Positions 43,662-54,225 of a stretch of 64,000 nucleotides of DNA are shown in pieces. The notes beneath the pieces are model-generated. The model did not search any database. It was not told where the DNA came from and saw only the letters and a list, made by a program, of their open reading frames with translations. This stretch comes from Roseobacter sinensis (GTDB lineage Bacteria > Pseudomonadota > Alphaproteobacteria > Rhodobacterales > Rhodobacteraceae): positions 173,621-237,620 of the forward strand of contig NZ_JALIEB010000006.1 in NCBI RefSeq assembly GCF_025755255.1, given 5' to 3'. Made by a program: the position numbers and the translations under genes. The stretch's first letter is position 1; each line of letters opens with the position of its first letter.

Positions 43662-44139
43662 TCAGTTGCGGTATTCCAGATCGCAAGCTGCTCAAAGCGC
43701 CTCATTGGCTTGATTGCAAAGTTTTTTTGGGGGCCTAGACGATTGATTTAGCCTCAAGACCTGTTTCCTTGACGCATCGGCGTCGCCCTTTGCGACCGAT
43801 AGATTGTCCTGCATGGGCCGGCGGTCGGCGGACCAACGCGCGGCGAGAGCGCAGAGCGGCCAAGCTCAGATCCGCCGTCCGCAACGCGTGCCGCACCTGC
43901 CGCCCGGCCTTGCTCAAAACCTTCCCGAAAAGATGCTTTGGCACATTCATCACGACGTAATACCGACCCCGACCCTACGTCAGCCCCATGCAAAACCCTC
44001 CATCACCAAACCGGCCACTATGCGGGAAATCATGTTGGATTTTATGAGGGGAGCGCCCGTTCCAGCGCGTGAACGCGCCGCAGGATATTTGAAATCATTG
44101 AGGTTTTCGGGGTCGGCTTGGCTCGTGACGCCAGTTTTG
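43662..44139. other. Intergenic stretch with possible gene remnant
   Basis: 478 bases between the AraC-type gene and tRNA-Ser. A T-run at 43722-43728 follows a weak CAAGC/GCTTG stem and may terminate the AraC-type gene. A 72-codon minus-strand frame at 43735..43953 starts MMNVPKHLFGKV; it has no recognised motif and could be a small gene or remnant. Nothing else was seen. Confidence 0.35.
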
Positions 44140-44229
44140 TGGCGGAGAGACAGGGATTCGAACCCTGGGTAGGCTTGCACCCACAACGGTTTTCGAGACC
44201 GCCCCGTTCGACCACTCCGGCACCTCTCC
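44140..44229 (-). tRNA. tRNA-Ser (anticodon CGA)
   Basis: A 90-base tRNA including encoded CCA. The acceptor stem GGAGAGG pairs with TCTCTCC (one G-U), discriminator G. The anticodon loop reads CTCGAAA, giving CGA for UCG codons. A long variable arm (GTTGTGGGTGCAAGCCTACC region) and the T-arm GGTTCGAATCC fit class II serine tRNA. It stands alone on the minus strand. Confidence 0.97.
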
Positions 44230-44388
44230 GCGGGGGTCTGGTGCATGGCCGTTTAGTCACCTTTGTGCCGTGTGACAAGAGGCGATTGGCGCGCAGCCGC
44301 TCCACACGGGAAATTTCATTGCTCGTAAAGGTGAAAACTCTAAGCTTCGGCACTACGTAAAAAGCAAGTGGACGCGAAGGAGGCCCCT

Positions 44389-45228
44389 ATGACCGCTCTG
44401 TTGAGATCCTGCGTGCCGGTGATGCTCGCCGCGTTCTATATGGCTGTCGCCCTTGTGCCGGCCCGGGCCGCCGATCTCGACCGGCTCGAAGCCTTTCTCG
44501 AGGTCACAGGCTTTGACGTCGCACTCGAAAGCATCAAGCTGACGGCCGAGACGGCGCCCAATATGATCGGGCTCGAAGCGGATGACTTCGGGGCGGAGTG
44601 GACGCGGCTGGTCGAGGATGTCTTCGATGTGGAACAGATGCACGGCATGGCGCTCGATATCCTGTCGCAGACGCTCGAGGATGACCTGCTGACCCATGCG
44701 GTGGATTTCTATGCCTCGGATCTGGGGCAGCGTCTCGTGGTGGCGGAAAACGCCTCGCATATGGCCGAGGACGACGCGCTGAAAACCGAAGCGGGCGAGG
44801 CGATCGTCGCAGGGCTCGTGCGGCTCGGCTCGCCGCGGCTTGAGGAGTTGAAGCGGCTGAACAATGCCACCGGGTCCGAGGATGCGTCGATCCGGGCGAT
44901 CCAGGAGGTGCAGGTCCGGTTCCTGATGGCCGCCGCCGCGGCCGGTGTCATCGAGTTGCAGATGGAAGAGGCGGATCTGCGCGAGAGCCTGAAGGCTCAG
45001 GAGGGCGAGATGCGGCGCAACATGCAGATATCGGCGCTGTCCGGCTCGGCCTACACATATCAGTCGTTTTCGGATGAGGACATCACAGCTTATGCGGACG
45101 CTCTTGAACATCCGAAGATGAAACAGGTTTACGAGCTGATGAACGCGGTTCAGTTCGAGATCATGGCAAACCGCTATGAAGCGGTTGCACAGCGGATGAG
45201 CGACCTGCGTCCCAGCCAGGACCTTTGA
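44389..45228 (+). CDS. Exported DUF2059-type protein
   Basis: A 279-residue secreted protein with signal peptide (hydrophobic core PVMLAAFYMAVALVPARA, cleavage after ARAA). The rest is all-helical and resembles DUF2059: DILSQTLEDDLLTHAVDFYA followed by the SDLGQRLVVAENA pair typical of this family, in which a helix ends with 'f-x-s-x-x-G-x-x'. The function of DUF2059 is unknown. The ATG at 44389 has a strong GGAGG site; the upstream ATG at 44368 was rejected. It is followed after four bases by a paralogue. Confidence 0.75.
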   Translation: MTALLRSCVPVMLAAFYMAVALVPARAADLDRLEAFLEVTGFDVALESIKLTAETAPNMIGLEADDFGAEWTRLVEDVFDVEQMHGMALDILSQTLEDDLLTHAVDFYASDLGQRLVVAENASHMAEDDALKTEAGEAIVAGLVRLGSPRLEELKRLNNATGSEDASIRAIQEVQVRFLMAAAAAGVIELQMEEADLRESLKAQEGEMRRNMQISALSGSAYTYQSFSDEDITAYADALEHPKMKQVYELMNAVQFEIMANRYEAVAQRMSDLRPSQDL

Positions 45229-45232
45229 GGCC

Positions 45233-46039
45233 ATGCGCGGCGCTGTCCTTGCTGCACTGTTCTGCGTGATCGCGGTGCCGGTCTGGGCTGACGCCCGGGT
45301 GACCGTGCTGATGGACGCGCTGCGCTTGCCGCAACTGGTGCAATCGTTGCGTGCCGAAGGCATGGCGGATGCGGATGATCTGAACGCCGATATGCTGAAC
45401 GGGCAGGGCGGGGCCTTCTGGAGCCAGCAGGTGTCCCGGCTTTACGACACAGGCCCCATGGAGGATACGTTTTATCGCGCCTTGGCAGACGGGCTCGACG
45501 ATACAGCGCTCGACGTCGCGCTTCAGTTTTTCGACAGCGCGCGGGGTCAACGCATCACCGAGCTGGAGATCGCGGCGCGTGATGCGATGCGGGAGCCGTC
45601 GGTCGAAGAGACCGCCGCGGCTGCCTATGATGCGCTCGCAGCCGATAACCCCTATGCCGAGTTGGTCTCTCGGTTCATCGCGCTTAATGATCTGCTGGAG
45701 CTGAATGTCGCGCTGACCATGAGTTCGAGCTATCAGTTCTCGCGCGGTCTGGCGGATGGGGGCTTGCTCGAGATGACGGATGACCAGATCCTGGCACAGG
45801 TCTGGGAGTCGGAGCAGGGCCTGCGCGAAGACGCCGAGACCTGGCTGCGCGGGTATTTCTATCTGGCGCAGCAGCCGCTCGACATCGCGGATCTGGAGGC
45901 CTATGTGGCCTTCGCCGACAGCCCCGCAGGCGCCGATCTTAATGCGGCGCTCTTCGCTGGCTACGAGGCGATTTTCACCGATATCGCCTATGGCCTGGGG
46001 CGGGCCGTCGCGATGAACGCCGCGGGCAACGATATCTGA
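45233..46039 (+). CDS. Exported DUF2059-like protein, paralogue of the preceding gene
   Basis: A 268-residue secreted helical protein. Signal peptide MRGAVLAALFCVIAVPVWAD. It repeats the architecture of its neighbour: LDVALQFFDSARGQRITELE matches the family helix pattern, and a second copy of that pattern (LEAYVAFADSPAGADLNAAL) occurs near residue 220. The two genes are separated by four bases and doubtless co-transcribed. Sequence identity between them looks low, so the duplication is old. The product may be periplasmic; no partner or substrate can be named. Confidence 0.68.
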   Translation: MRGAVLAALFCVIAVPVWADARVTVLMDALRLPQLVQSLRAEGMADADDLNADMLNGQGGAFWSQQVSRLYDTGPMEDTFYRALADGLDDTALDVALQFFDSARGQRITELEIAARDAMREPSVEETAAAAYDALAADNPYAELVSRFIALNDLLELNVALTMSSSYQFSRGLADGGLLEMTDDQILAQVWESEQGLREDAETWLRGYFYLAQQPLDIADLEAYVAFADSPAGADLNAALFAGYEAIFTDIAYGLGRAVAMNAAGNDI

Positions 46040-46226
46040 GCGCAATCGTGCTTGACATGTGCCGCGCTCTGATGCACATGGCGGCTTCACAGATGAGGTC
46101 CGGCGCGCCGGGCTTTGTTGTTTTCAATGATCACTCTGACCGGAGTGCGCTGTTCGAGGTGGCCGCGAGGCCAAAACGCCCGATCGCCGGGGACCACAGG
46201 ACGCGGGTAAGAGCAAAGGAAATGCT

Positions 46227-46895
46227 ATGTTTGCGGTCCTGAAGACCGGCGGCAAGCAGTACAAGGTTCAATCGGGCGACATGCTCCGCGTTGAAAAACT
46301 GGCTGCCGACGCAGGTGAAACCATTCAATTCAATGAGATTCTGATGCTGGGTGGCGACAAGATTGTCGTTGGCGCGCCCTTCGTCAAGGACGCGGGCGTG
46401 CAGGCCGAGGTCGTCGACCAGGTCAAAGGCGAGAAGGTCATCAACTTCGTCAAGCGCCGCCGGAAGCATTCGTCCAAGCGCACCAAGGGCCACCGTCAGA
46501 AGCTGACGCTGATCAAGGTGACGGACATCCTCGCCTCGGGGGCCGACAAATCCGGCGTGAAAGCCGCTATTGGCGCAGGCTCCGTCTCAGCCAAGGCGGT
46601 CGAGGCCGCAGCCCCGGCCAAGAAAGCAGCCCCCAAGAAAGCTGAAGCGAAGGCCGAGGCCCCGAAGGCCAAAGCCGCACCCAAGGCGGAGGCCGCAGCG
46701 GACGATCTGAAGAAGCTCAGCGGCGTGGGCCCTGCGCTTGAGAAGAAGCTTCTCGAGGCCGGTGTGACCACATTTGCCCAAATCGCAGCATGGACCGACG
46801 AGGACGTTGCTGCTATGGACGAGAAACTGTCGTTCAAAGGCCGGATCGAGCGTGAAGGCTGGATCAAACAGGCCAAAGAACTCAGCAAAGGCTAA
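46227..46895 (+). CDS. rplU: 50S ribosomal protein L21 with C-terminal helix-hairpin-helix extension
   Basis: A 222-residue protein. Residues 1-103 are canonical L21 ([36 protein letters not shown]). Residues about 115-160 form an Ala/Lys-rich linker, and residues 160-222 carry a helix-hairpin-helix domain with [21 protein letters not shown]. coli L21 is 103 residues; this kind of extension is known in Rhodobacterales L21. It binds 23S rRNA. A TTGACA at 46052-46057 may be the -35 of its promoter. rpmA follows after 11 bases. Confidence 0.96.
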   Translation: MFAVLKTGGKQYKVQSGDMLRVEKLAADAGETIQFNEILMLGGDKIVVGAPFVKDAGVQAEVVDQVKGEKVINFVKRRRKHSSKRTKGHRQKLTLIKVTDILASGADKSGVKAAIGAGSVSAKAVEAAAPAKKAAPKKAEAKAEAPKAKAAPKAEAAADDLKKLSGVGPALEKKLLEAGVTTFAQIAAWTDEDVAAMDEKLSFKGRIEREGWIKQAKELSKG

Positions 46896-46906
46896 GGAGA
46901 GACCAG

Positions 46907-47176
46907 ATGGCACATAAAAAAGCAGGTGGTTCATCCCGCAACGGCCGCGACTCCGCGGGCCGTCGCCTTGGCGTAAAGCTCTACGGTGGCCAGGTCGCTG
47001 TTCCGGGCAACATCATCGTGCGTCAGCGCGGCACCAAGTTCTGGCCCGGCCAGGGCGTTGGCATGGGCAAGGATCACACGATCTTTGCGACAGTCGGTGG
47101 CGCCGTGACCTTCCACAAGGGTCTCAAGAACCGCACGTTTATTTCGGTCCTGCCGGTGGCGGAGGCCGCTGAATAA
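46907..47176 (+). CDS. rpmA: 50S ribosomal protein L27
   Basis: An 89-residue protein, the usual L27 length. The N-terminus [20 protein letters not shown] is the classic L27 start that reaches the peptidyl-transferase centre; no cleaved leader peptide is present, unlike in Firmicutes. Sequence continues [20 protein letters not shown]. It is co-transcribed with rplU and ends before a strong terminator. Confidence 0.97.
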   Translation: MAHKKAGGSSRNGRDSAGRRLGVKLYGGQVAVPGNIIVRQRGTKFWPGQGVGMGKDHTIFATVGGAVTFHKGLKNRTFISVLPVAEAAE

Positions 47177-47205
47177 GCCTTTCCTCAAGGACATGACACA
47201 TTCAG

Positions 47206-47242
47206 GGGGATCGGCGACACCGCCGGTCCCCTTTCTCATTTT
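47206..47242 (+). terminator. Intrinsic terminator of rplU-rpmA
   Basis: GGGGATCGGCG (47206-47216) pairs with CGCCGGTCCCC (47221-47231) in an eleven-pair stem (one G-U) with a four-base loop, followed by TTTCTCATTTT. Confidence 0.92.
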
Positions 47243-47270
47243 CGCCACACCAGAATGTTAGGCCAAATCG

Positions 47271-47771
47271 ATGTCAGAGCACATCCAGACCCGACGCCTC
47301 GTTCTGCGCCCCTTCCGGGACGCGGACGCTAGGCGCGTGGCGGAACTGGTTGGCAATCTGGACGTGGCGCGCTGGCTGACCCGAGTTCCGCATCCCTACG
47401 GCGTGGATGACGCGCTTGGCTTTTTTGGCCGGCATGCCGGTGACAAGCTGGTTCTGGCCGTGACGCAGTCAGACGTTGTGATCGGCTGCTGTTCGATCAG
47501 GGACGAACTTGGGTATTGGCTGGGGCAGCCCTATTGGGGCTTGGGCTACGCGTTCGAGGCGGCAAGTGCCTTGGTCGGAGCGTACTTCGCGACGCATCGC
47601 GCCCCACTCCAGTCGGGGTACATGTTGGGCAATGCCGCCTCGGCGCGGGTCCTGTCCAAGCTGGGCTTTGCACCCACGCGGATCGATATGGCGGCCTGCC
47701 AGGCGACGGGCACCCCCGTCAAGTTGCAAAAAGTGACGCTGTCGCGCGAGACCTGGCAGGGCAGAGCATGA
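47271..47771 (+). CDS. GNAT family N-acetyltransferase (RimJ/RimL-like)
   Basis: A 166-residue acetyltransferase. The start ETRRLVLRPFRD-like segment (IQTRRLVLRPFRDADARRV) and YWLGQPYWGLGYAFEAASAL, the acetyl-CoA-binding helix region, fit the Acetyltransf_3 subfamily; NAASARVLSKLGF is the typical C-terminal motif. It first gene of a run of tightly packed genes (GNAT, LysE, GNAT, obgE, proB). Its stop overlaps the next start (ATGA). The target could be a ribosomal protein or small molecule. Confidence 0.87.
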   Translation: MSEHIQTRRLVLRPFRDADARRVAELVGNLDVARWLTRVPHPYGVDDALGFFGRHAGDKLVLAVTQSDVVIGCCSIRDELGYWLGQPYWGLGYAFEAASALVGAYFATHRAPLQSGYMLGNAASARVLSKLGFAPTRIDMAACQATGTPVKLQKVTLSRETWQGRA

Positions 47772-48370
47772 GCGTCGCAGTGACCAGTTTTGCGATCTTT
47801 GCGGCCAGCCAGGTCGGCACGCCGGGGCCAGCGAATATGGCGCTGATGACAACCGGTGCGCGCTACGGCTTTCGTGCGGCGCTGCCCTTTGTGGCGGGTG
47901 TGGCGCTTGGCAAACAGCTGGTGATCTGGCCGGTGGGCTTTGGCCTGATGGAGCTCGCGGCGCGGGCGCCTTGGGTCTTCGAGGCCCTCAAGTATGCTTC
48001 AGCGGCCTATATCATCTGGCTTGCGTGGCGCGTCGCAAACATGCGGTTGGGTACGGTTGGCGCGACGAAGAGGGCGCCCGGCTTCGTGGCGGGCCTCGTC
48101 GTTCACCCGCTCAACCCGAAGGCTTGGGCCATGATTATCGGCGGGTTCACGGCATTTGTTGCCCCGGGCACGCCAGCTGTTGAGGCAACGGCAACCATTG
48201 CTGCTGTATTGCTGGGCTGCCAGGCGTTTCTGCATCCGCTCTGGACACTTGCAGGTGATGCGATCGCCCGGACCATAGCAGGAACGGCGATGGAACCTTA
48301 TCTTATGTGGACGTTGGCGGCGTTGACCGTCGCGTCGGTGGTATTTGTACTGTTCGGAGGAGGGACATGA
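47768..48370 (+). CDS. LysE/RhtB family exporter
   Basis: A 200-residue inner-membrane protein with about six helices. The N-terminal AASQVGTPGPANMALMTTGA is the LysE/RhtB signature, and HPLNPKAWAMIIGGFTAFV near residue 115 is the second conserved stretch. Members export amino acids or related compounds. The start overlaps the preceding GNAT stop, and the stop overlaps the next GNAT start, so all three are translationally coupled. The substrate is unknown. Confidence 0.88.
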   Translation: MSVAVTSFAIFAASQVGTPGPANMALMTTGARYGFRAALPFVAGVALGKQLVIWPVGFGLMELAARAPWVFEALKYASAAYIIWLAWRVANMRLGTVGATKRAPGFVAGLVVHPLNPKAWAMIIGGFTAFVAPGTPAVEATATIAAVLLGCQAFLHPLWTLAGDAIARTIAGTAMEPYLMWTLAALTVASVVFVLFGGGT

Positions 48371-48909
48371 CGATGGAAATGGAAAAGATCACGGTCCAAC
48401 CTGCGGTTGAAACCGATCGCTTCGTGCTGCGCCCCTTGCGCAAATCCGACATGGGGCTGATCGAGCTTCACAGCGGCGACGTTCGCGTTGCGCGCATGAC
48501 GACCTCCCTTCCGCATCCCGTCCCGCCGGGCTGGACCCAGGCCTTCGTTGACCGCGCCCTGGCGGATGATCGCGACGAGGATGTGTGGGCGATGGATGGC
48601 ACCCTGTCGGGTGGCTCCGAGGTGATGGGCATCATTTCGCTGGCGCGCATGGATCGCGATCAGTCCGAAGTCGGCTACTGGGTGGCGCCTCCCTATTGGA
48701 ACACCGGCCTCGCGTCGGATGCGGTGCAGGCGCTGGTCGAGGCGAACCCGCTGCGCAACAAGACCATGTTCGCCAGTGTCTTTCAGGACAATCCGGCCTC
48801 GGCACGGGTGCTGACCCACTGCGGGTTCGAGTATCTGGGCGATGCAGAAAGCTTCAGCCTGGCGCGCGATACAACCGTGCCCACCTGGACCTACTTGCGA
48901 AAACTCTGA
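48367..48909 (+). CDS. GNAT family N-acetyltransferase (RimJ/RimL-like), second copy
   Basis: A 180-residue acetyltransferase of the same subfamily as the gene at 47271. Signature parts: VETDRFVLRPLRKSDMGLIE, SEVGYWVAPPYWNTGLASDA (acetyl-CoA site) and NPASARVLTHCGFEYLGDAE. The two GNATs flank the LysE gene and probably arose from one another. The stop lies 36 bases before obgE. Confidence 0.87.
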   Translation: MTMEMEKITVQPAVETDRFVLRPLRKSDMGLIELHSGDVRVARMTTSLPHPVPPGWTQAFVDRALADDRDEDVWAMDGTLSGGSEVMGIISLARMDRDQSEVGYWVAPPYWNTGLASDAVQALVEANPLRNKTMFASVFQDNPASARVLTHCGFEYLGDAESFSLARDTTVPTWTYLRKL

Positions 48910-51074
<2,165 letters not shown>

Positions 51075-51159
51075 CATCAGCGACCTGATCGCGCTTTTTG
51101 TTGTACCTGTGAGGCTGATCCCGTATCGGTTGCATAGGCTTGTCGGAGGAGGCTTCACG

Positions 51160-52425
51160 ATGCTGGATGACACGGACATCCCCGGACGGATGCGGGACAT
51201 GGGCCGCGCCGCACGCGCGGCGGCCACGCAGCTTGCCTTTGCAAGTGCCGAGCGCAAGCATGCCGCGCTGATCTCCGCTGCCGAGGCCGTGTGGCGCAGG
51301 CGTGCGGAGATCATCGAAGCCAATGCCAAGGACCTCGACTTCGGTCGGGAGAAAGGGCTGAGCGCGGCCATGATGGACCGCCTGATGCTCGACGAAGGCC
51401 GCATCCGGGGGATTGTCGACGGGCTGCGCGCCGTGGCCGAGCAGACTGATCCGGTGGGCGAGGTGATGGACGAATGGGACCAGCCCTCGGGGCTGCATAT
51501 CCAGCGGGTCCGGACTCCGCTTGGGGTCGTGGGCGTGATCTACGAGAGCCGGCCGAATGTGACGGCAGATGCCGGCGCGCTGTGTCTCAAGGCCGGCAAC
51601 GCGGTCATTCTGCGCGGCGGGTCGGAGAGCTTTCATTCGTCCTCTGCCCTGCATGCCTGCCTTGTGGAAGGGTTGCGCGATGCCGGTCTGCCTGAAGACG
51701 CGATTCAGCTGGTGCCGACCCGTGATCGCGCGGCGGTAAGCGAGATGCTGACCATGACCGATACGATTGACGTGATCGTGCCGCGCGGCGGCAAGGGCCT
51801 TGTGGGTCTTGTCCAGCGTGAGGCGCGCGTGCCGGTCTTTGCCCATCTCGAAGGGATCGTGCACATCTACATCGACAAGGCCGCCGACCCCGAGACGGTG
51901 CTGAAGGTGGTGCTGAATGCAAAGACGCGGCGCACGGGCATTTGCGGCGCAGCCGAGTGTCTGCTGATCCATGAGGATGTCGCGATGACCATCGGGCGCG
52001 GCGTAATCCGTGCACTGATCGATGCCGGTGTCGAGGTCCGCTGTGACCCGACCTTGTCGAGGATCGACGGGACCGTGGCGGCGACGGCCGAGGACTGGGG
52101 GCGGGAGTATCTCGACATGATCATCGCCGCGCGCACGGTGTCGGGCCTCGATGCCGCGATGGAGCACATCCGCGAGTACGGCTCGCAGCATACCGATTGC
52201 GTGCTGACCGAAGATGCCGAGATTGCGCGGCGCTTCCTGACCGAGCTCGACTCGGCCATCCTGATGCACAATGCTTCGACCCAATTCGCCGACGGCGGTG
52301 AGTTCGGCATGGGGGCCGAGATCGGCATCGCAACCGGCAAGATGCACGCGCGCGGCCCCGTCGGGGCGACGCAGCTGACGAGTTTCAAATATCTGGTGAC
52401 CGGGAAAGGAACGGTGCGCGGCTAA
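51160..52425 (+). CDS. proA: Gamma-glutamyl phosphate reductase
   Basis: A 421-residue aldehyde-dehydrogenase-fold enzyme reducing glutamyl-5-phosphate to the semialdehyde. Conserved parts: [30 protein letters not shown], and the catalytic cysteine in [14 protein letters not shown]. The ATG at 51160 has a GGAGGA site nine bases upstream and gives the usual length; the longer frame from 51058 adds non-conserved residues. It closes the obgE-proB-proA operon. Confidence 0.96.
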   Translation: MLDDTDIPGRMRDMGRAARAAATQLAFASAERKHAALISAAEAVWRRRAEIIEANAKDLDFGREKGLSAAMMDRLMLDEGRIRGIVDGLRAVAEQTDPVGEVMDEWDQPSGLHIQRVRTPLGVVGVIYESRPNVTADAGALCLKAGNAVILRGGSESFHSSSALHACLVEGLRDAGLPEDAIQLVPTRDRAAVSEMLTMTDTIDVIVPRGGKGLVGLVQREARVPVFAHLEGIVHIYIDKAADPETVLKVVLNAKTRRTGICGAAECLLIHEDVAMTIGRGVIRALIDAGVEVRCDPTLSRIDGTVAATAEDWGREYLDMIIAARTVSGLDAAMEHIREYGSQHTDCVLTEDAEIARRFLTELDSAILMHNASTQFADGGEFGMGAEIGIATGKMHARGPVGATQLTSFKYLVTGKGTVRG

Positions 52426-52430
52426 GGAAA

Positions 52431-52519
52431 TTCGCCTTGAACCCGCAACCCCAATCGCTACCTGATTTCAATGAAATCAACGCAATAGGTGATGTACTCT
52501 GCCTCGGTTTAAAGGCGAA
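52431..52519. repeat. Nested inverted repeats between convergent proA and chpT
   Basis: An outer pair TTCGCCTT (52431-52438) and AAGGCGAA (52512-52519) encloses a perfect palindrome TGATTTCA-A-TGAAATCA (52463-52479). Together they could fold into a branched RNA on either strand. The simplest use is a two-way terminator, although neither side has a T-run. Confidence 0.55.
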
Positions 52520-52524
52520 ACGCT

Positions 52525-53121
52525 CTAGAAGCGCAGTTTCACCTGTGTTTCGGACATCTCGGTGGCCAGCCGCCGCCCGGCATCCTCGGTGAGCATGGGC
52601 AGCAGCGCGAACTGAACCTGCGCCGGGCGCAGGTCGGTGGGCGCGTCTTTGGTCGTCAGGATGGTCCAGAGCGGTTCATCGATGTTCAGCTTGTCCGCCT
52701 CGCCATGCAGAAGCCACATATTGTCTTCATGGCTCACCTCGATGCGCCCGCCGTAGGGCATGGCGTTTTCGAGACATTGCAGCGCGAGAAACGCCATCCG
52801 CACCTCGCCTCGAGGCTGCGGATCGAGTGGCCCCCAGGCAACGGTGAGCCGCCCGCCGTCCATCAGATCGTCGAGAATGGAGACCACCTCGGCCCGGCCC
52901 ATCATCTGTTCTCCGGCCGCGCCGAAGGCAATGCGGAAGAACCGGATGCGCGCGCTGGCATTGCCCACGCTTTCCTGGATCAGATCGATTTCGGGCCCGG
53001 GGGTGCCGCCCGACATGCCAAGCAGTTCCAACCCGTTGTTGATCGCACCGATTGGCGATATCAGATCGTGGCAGATGCGGCTGCCGATCAGTGCGGCAAG
53101 GTTAATGTTGCTCTGGCCCAT
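52525..53121 (-). CDS. chpT: Histidine phosphotransferase ChpT
   Basis: A 198-residue phosphotransferase that passes phosphate from the hybrid kinase CckA to CtrA and CpdR. The phospho-His is His18 in SRICHDLISPIGAINNGLEL, followed by a helical hairpin and a degenerate Bergerat ATPase fold (MAFLALQCLENAMPYGGRIE), the known ChpT architecture. In Rhodobacterales the pathway controls motility, gene transfer agents and quorum-linked traits rather than viability. Monocistronic, 28 bases from the divergent DUF3553 gene. Confidence 0.92.
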   Translation of the reverse strand: MGQSNINLAALIGSRICHDLISPIGAINNGLELLGMSGGTPGPEIDLIQESVGNASARIRFFRIAFGAAGEQMMGRAEVVSILDDLMDGGRLTVAWGPLDPQPRGEVRMAFLALQCLENAMPYGGRIEVSHEDNMWLLHGEADKLNIDEPLWTILTTKDAPTDLRPAQVQFALLPMLTEDAGRRLATEMSETQVKLRF

Positions 53122-53149
53122 CTACTGTCTCCTGCGCGAAAAGGGTGCC

Positions 53150-53332
53150 ATGGAAGATTTGAACGCGATCCTGTCACCTGGCATGCTCGTTCGGCATCCA
53201 GACCGTCCCGACTGGGGCACCGGGCAAGTGCAAAGCAACGTAAATGCCCGTGTCACCGTGAATTTCCGGAACGAGGGAAAGATCGTCATTGATAGCACAC
53301 GCGTTGCGTTGGTCCCGGTGTTTGATGGCTGA
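53150..53332 (+). CDS. DUF3553 family small protein
   Basis: A 60-residue protein: LSPGMLVRHPDRPDWGTGQV and VNFRNEGKIVIDSTRVAL match DUF3553, a small beta-barrel of the type also found at the end of UvrD/PcrA-like helicases. The function of the free form is unknown, though such SH3/Tudor-like folds bind nucleic acid or RNA polymerase. The ATG at 53150 has AAGGG upstream. It is divergent from chpT. Confidence 0.85.
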   Translation: MEDLNAILSPGMLVRHPDRPDWGTGQVQSNVNARVTVNFRNEGKIVIDSTRVALVPVFDG

Positions 53333-53460
53333 AGAACCTTGCCAAAAGGTTAACGCACACCTCTGGATTGTAAACTCTGCATCGGTGTTGCGTTGCAAGC
53401 GCAGTGCCGATTCACTAAGACCATCCCAGACTTCTGAGCAGCAGGATCACCCTCACTGAC

Positions 53461-54225
53461 ATGGACGCGCAATTGCAGACTTCCTTCGCGGTTCGGCTTG
53501 CCGAGACCGAAGACGACCTGAAGGCGGCGCAGCGTCTGCGATACGAGGTCTTCGTCGAGGAATTGGGGGGCGGTGGCGATCTGGTCGATCACGCGGCGCG
53601 GCTTGAACGGGACCGCTTTGATCCGTTTTTCGATCACATGCTGCTTTGGGATCAGAGCCGCGATGCGGTCGTCGGTGTCTATCGCGTGATGCGCGCGGAT
53701 CAGGCGCGCGCGGCGGGGCAGTTCTACTCCGCAGATGAATACGACCTGTCCGTCCTGCTGAACTCCGGCCGGCGGCTGCTCGAACTGGGGCGGTCCTGCG
53801 TGCACCGGGACTATCGGGGCGGGATGGCGATGTATCATCTGTGGACCGGGGTTGCGGCGTATATTGACCGGCACCAGATCGAGGTGCTTTTCGGTGTCGC
53901 CAGTTTTCACGGCACGGAGGTTGCACAGCTGGCCGAGCCGCTGGCGCTTCTGCATCACCGTCATCTGGCGCCGGAGGACTTGCGCGTTCGGGCGCTGCCA
54001 CAGGCCTTCCTGCCCATGGATCTGCTCCCCCCGGATCGGCTTGACGGCAAATCCGCCATGCTGGCCATTCCGGCCTTGATCAAGGCCTATCTGCGCCTCG
54101 GCGGGTTTGTCGGTGAGGGTGCTGTGATCGACCATGCGTTCAACACCACAGACGTGTGCCTTATCCTCGACACCGCGCGTATGAACCCGCGCCAGGCCCG
54201 GCTCTATCGCGGAGGCGCTGCGTGA
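53461..54225 (+). CDS. olsB: L-ornithine N(alpha)-acyltransferase OlsB
   Basis: A 254-residue GNAT-like acyltransferase that makes lyso-ornithine lipid from ornithine and 3-hydroxyacyl-ACP. Conserved parts are LRYEVFVEELGGGGD near residue 27, VGVYRVMRADQA, RRLLELGRSCVHRDYRGG, and LFGVASFHGTEV. The next gene overlaps by four bases and encodes the second enzyme of the pathway. Ornithine lipids replace phospholipids during phosphate limitation; no Pho box was found in the 128-base upstream gap. Confidence 0.93.
   Translation: MDAQLQTSFAVRLAETEDDLKAAQRLRYEVFVEELGGGGDLVDHAARLERDRFDPFFDHMLLWDQSRDAVVGVYRVMRADQARAAGQFYSADEYDLSVLLNSGRRLLELGRSCVHRDYRGGMAMYHLWTGVAAYIDRHQIEVLFGVASFHGTEVAQLAEPLALLHHRHLAPEDLRVRALPQAFLPMDLLPPDRLDGKSAMLAIPALIKAYLRLGGFVGEGAVIDHAFNTTDVCLILDTARMNPRQARLYRGGAA

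Noticed and set aside
43735..43953. 72-codon minus-strand gene near tRNA-Ser
   Set aside because: Arg-rich with no recognised family; kept only as a possible remnant in the intergenic note.
53461..54225. LuxI-type autoinducer synthase
   Set aside because: The N-terminal part looks LuxI/GNAT-like, but the length, the LELGRSCVHRDYRGG motif and the overlapping olsA gene fit OlsB.
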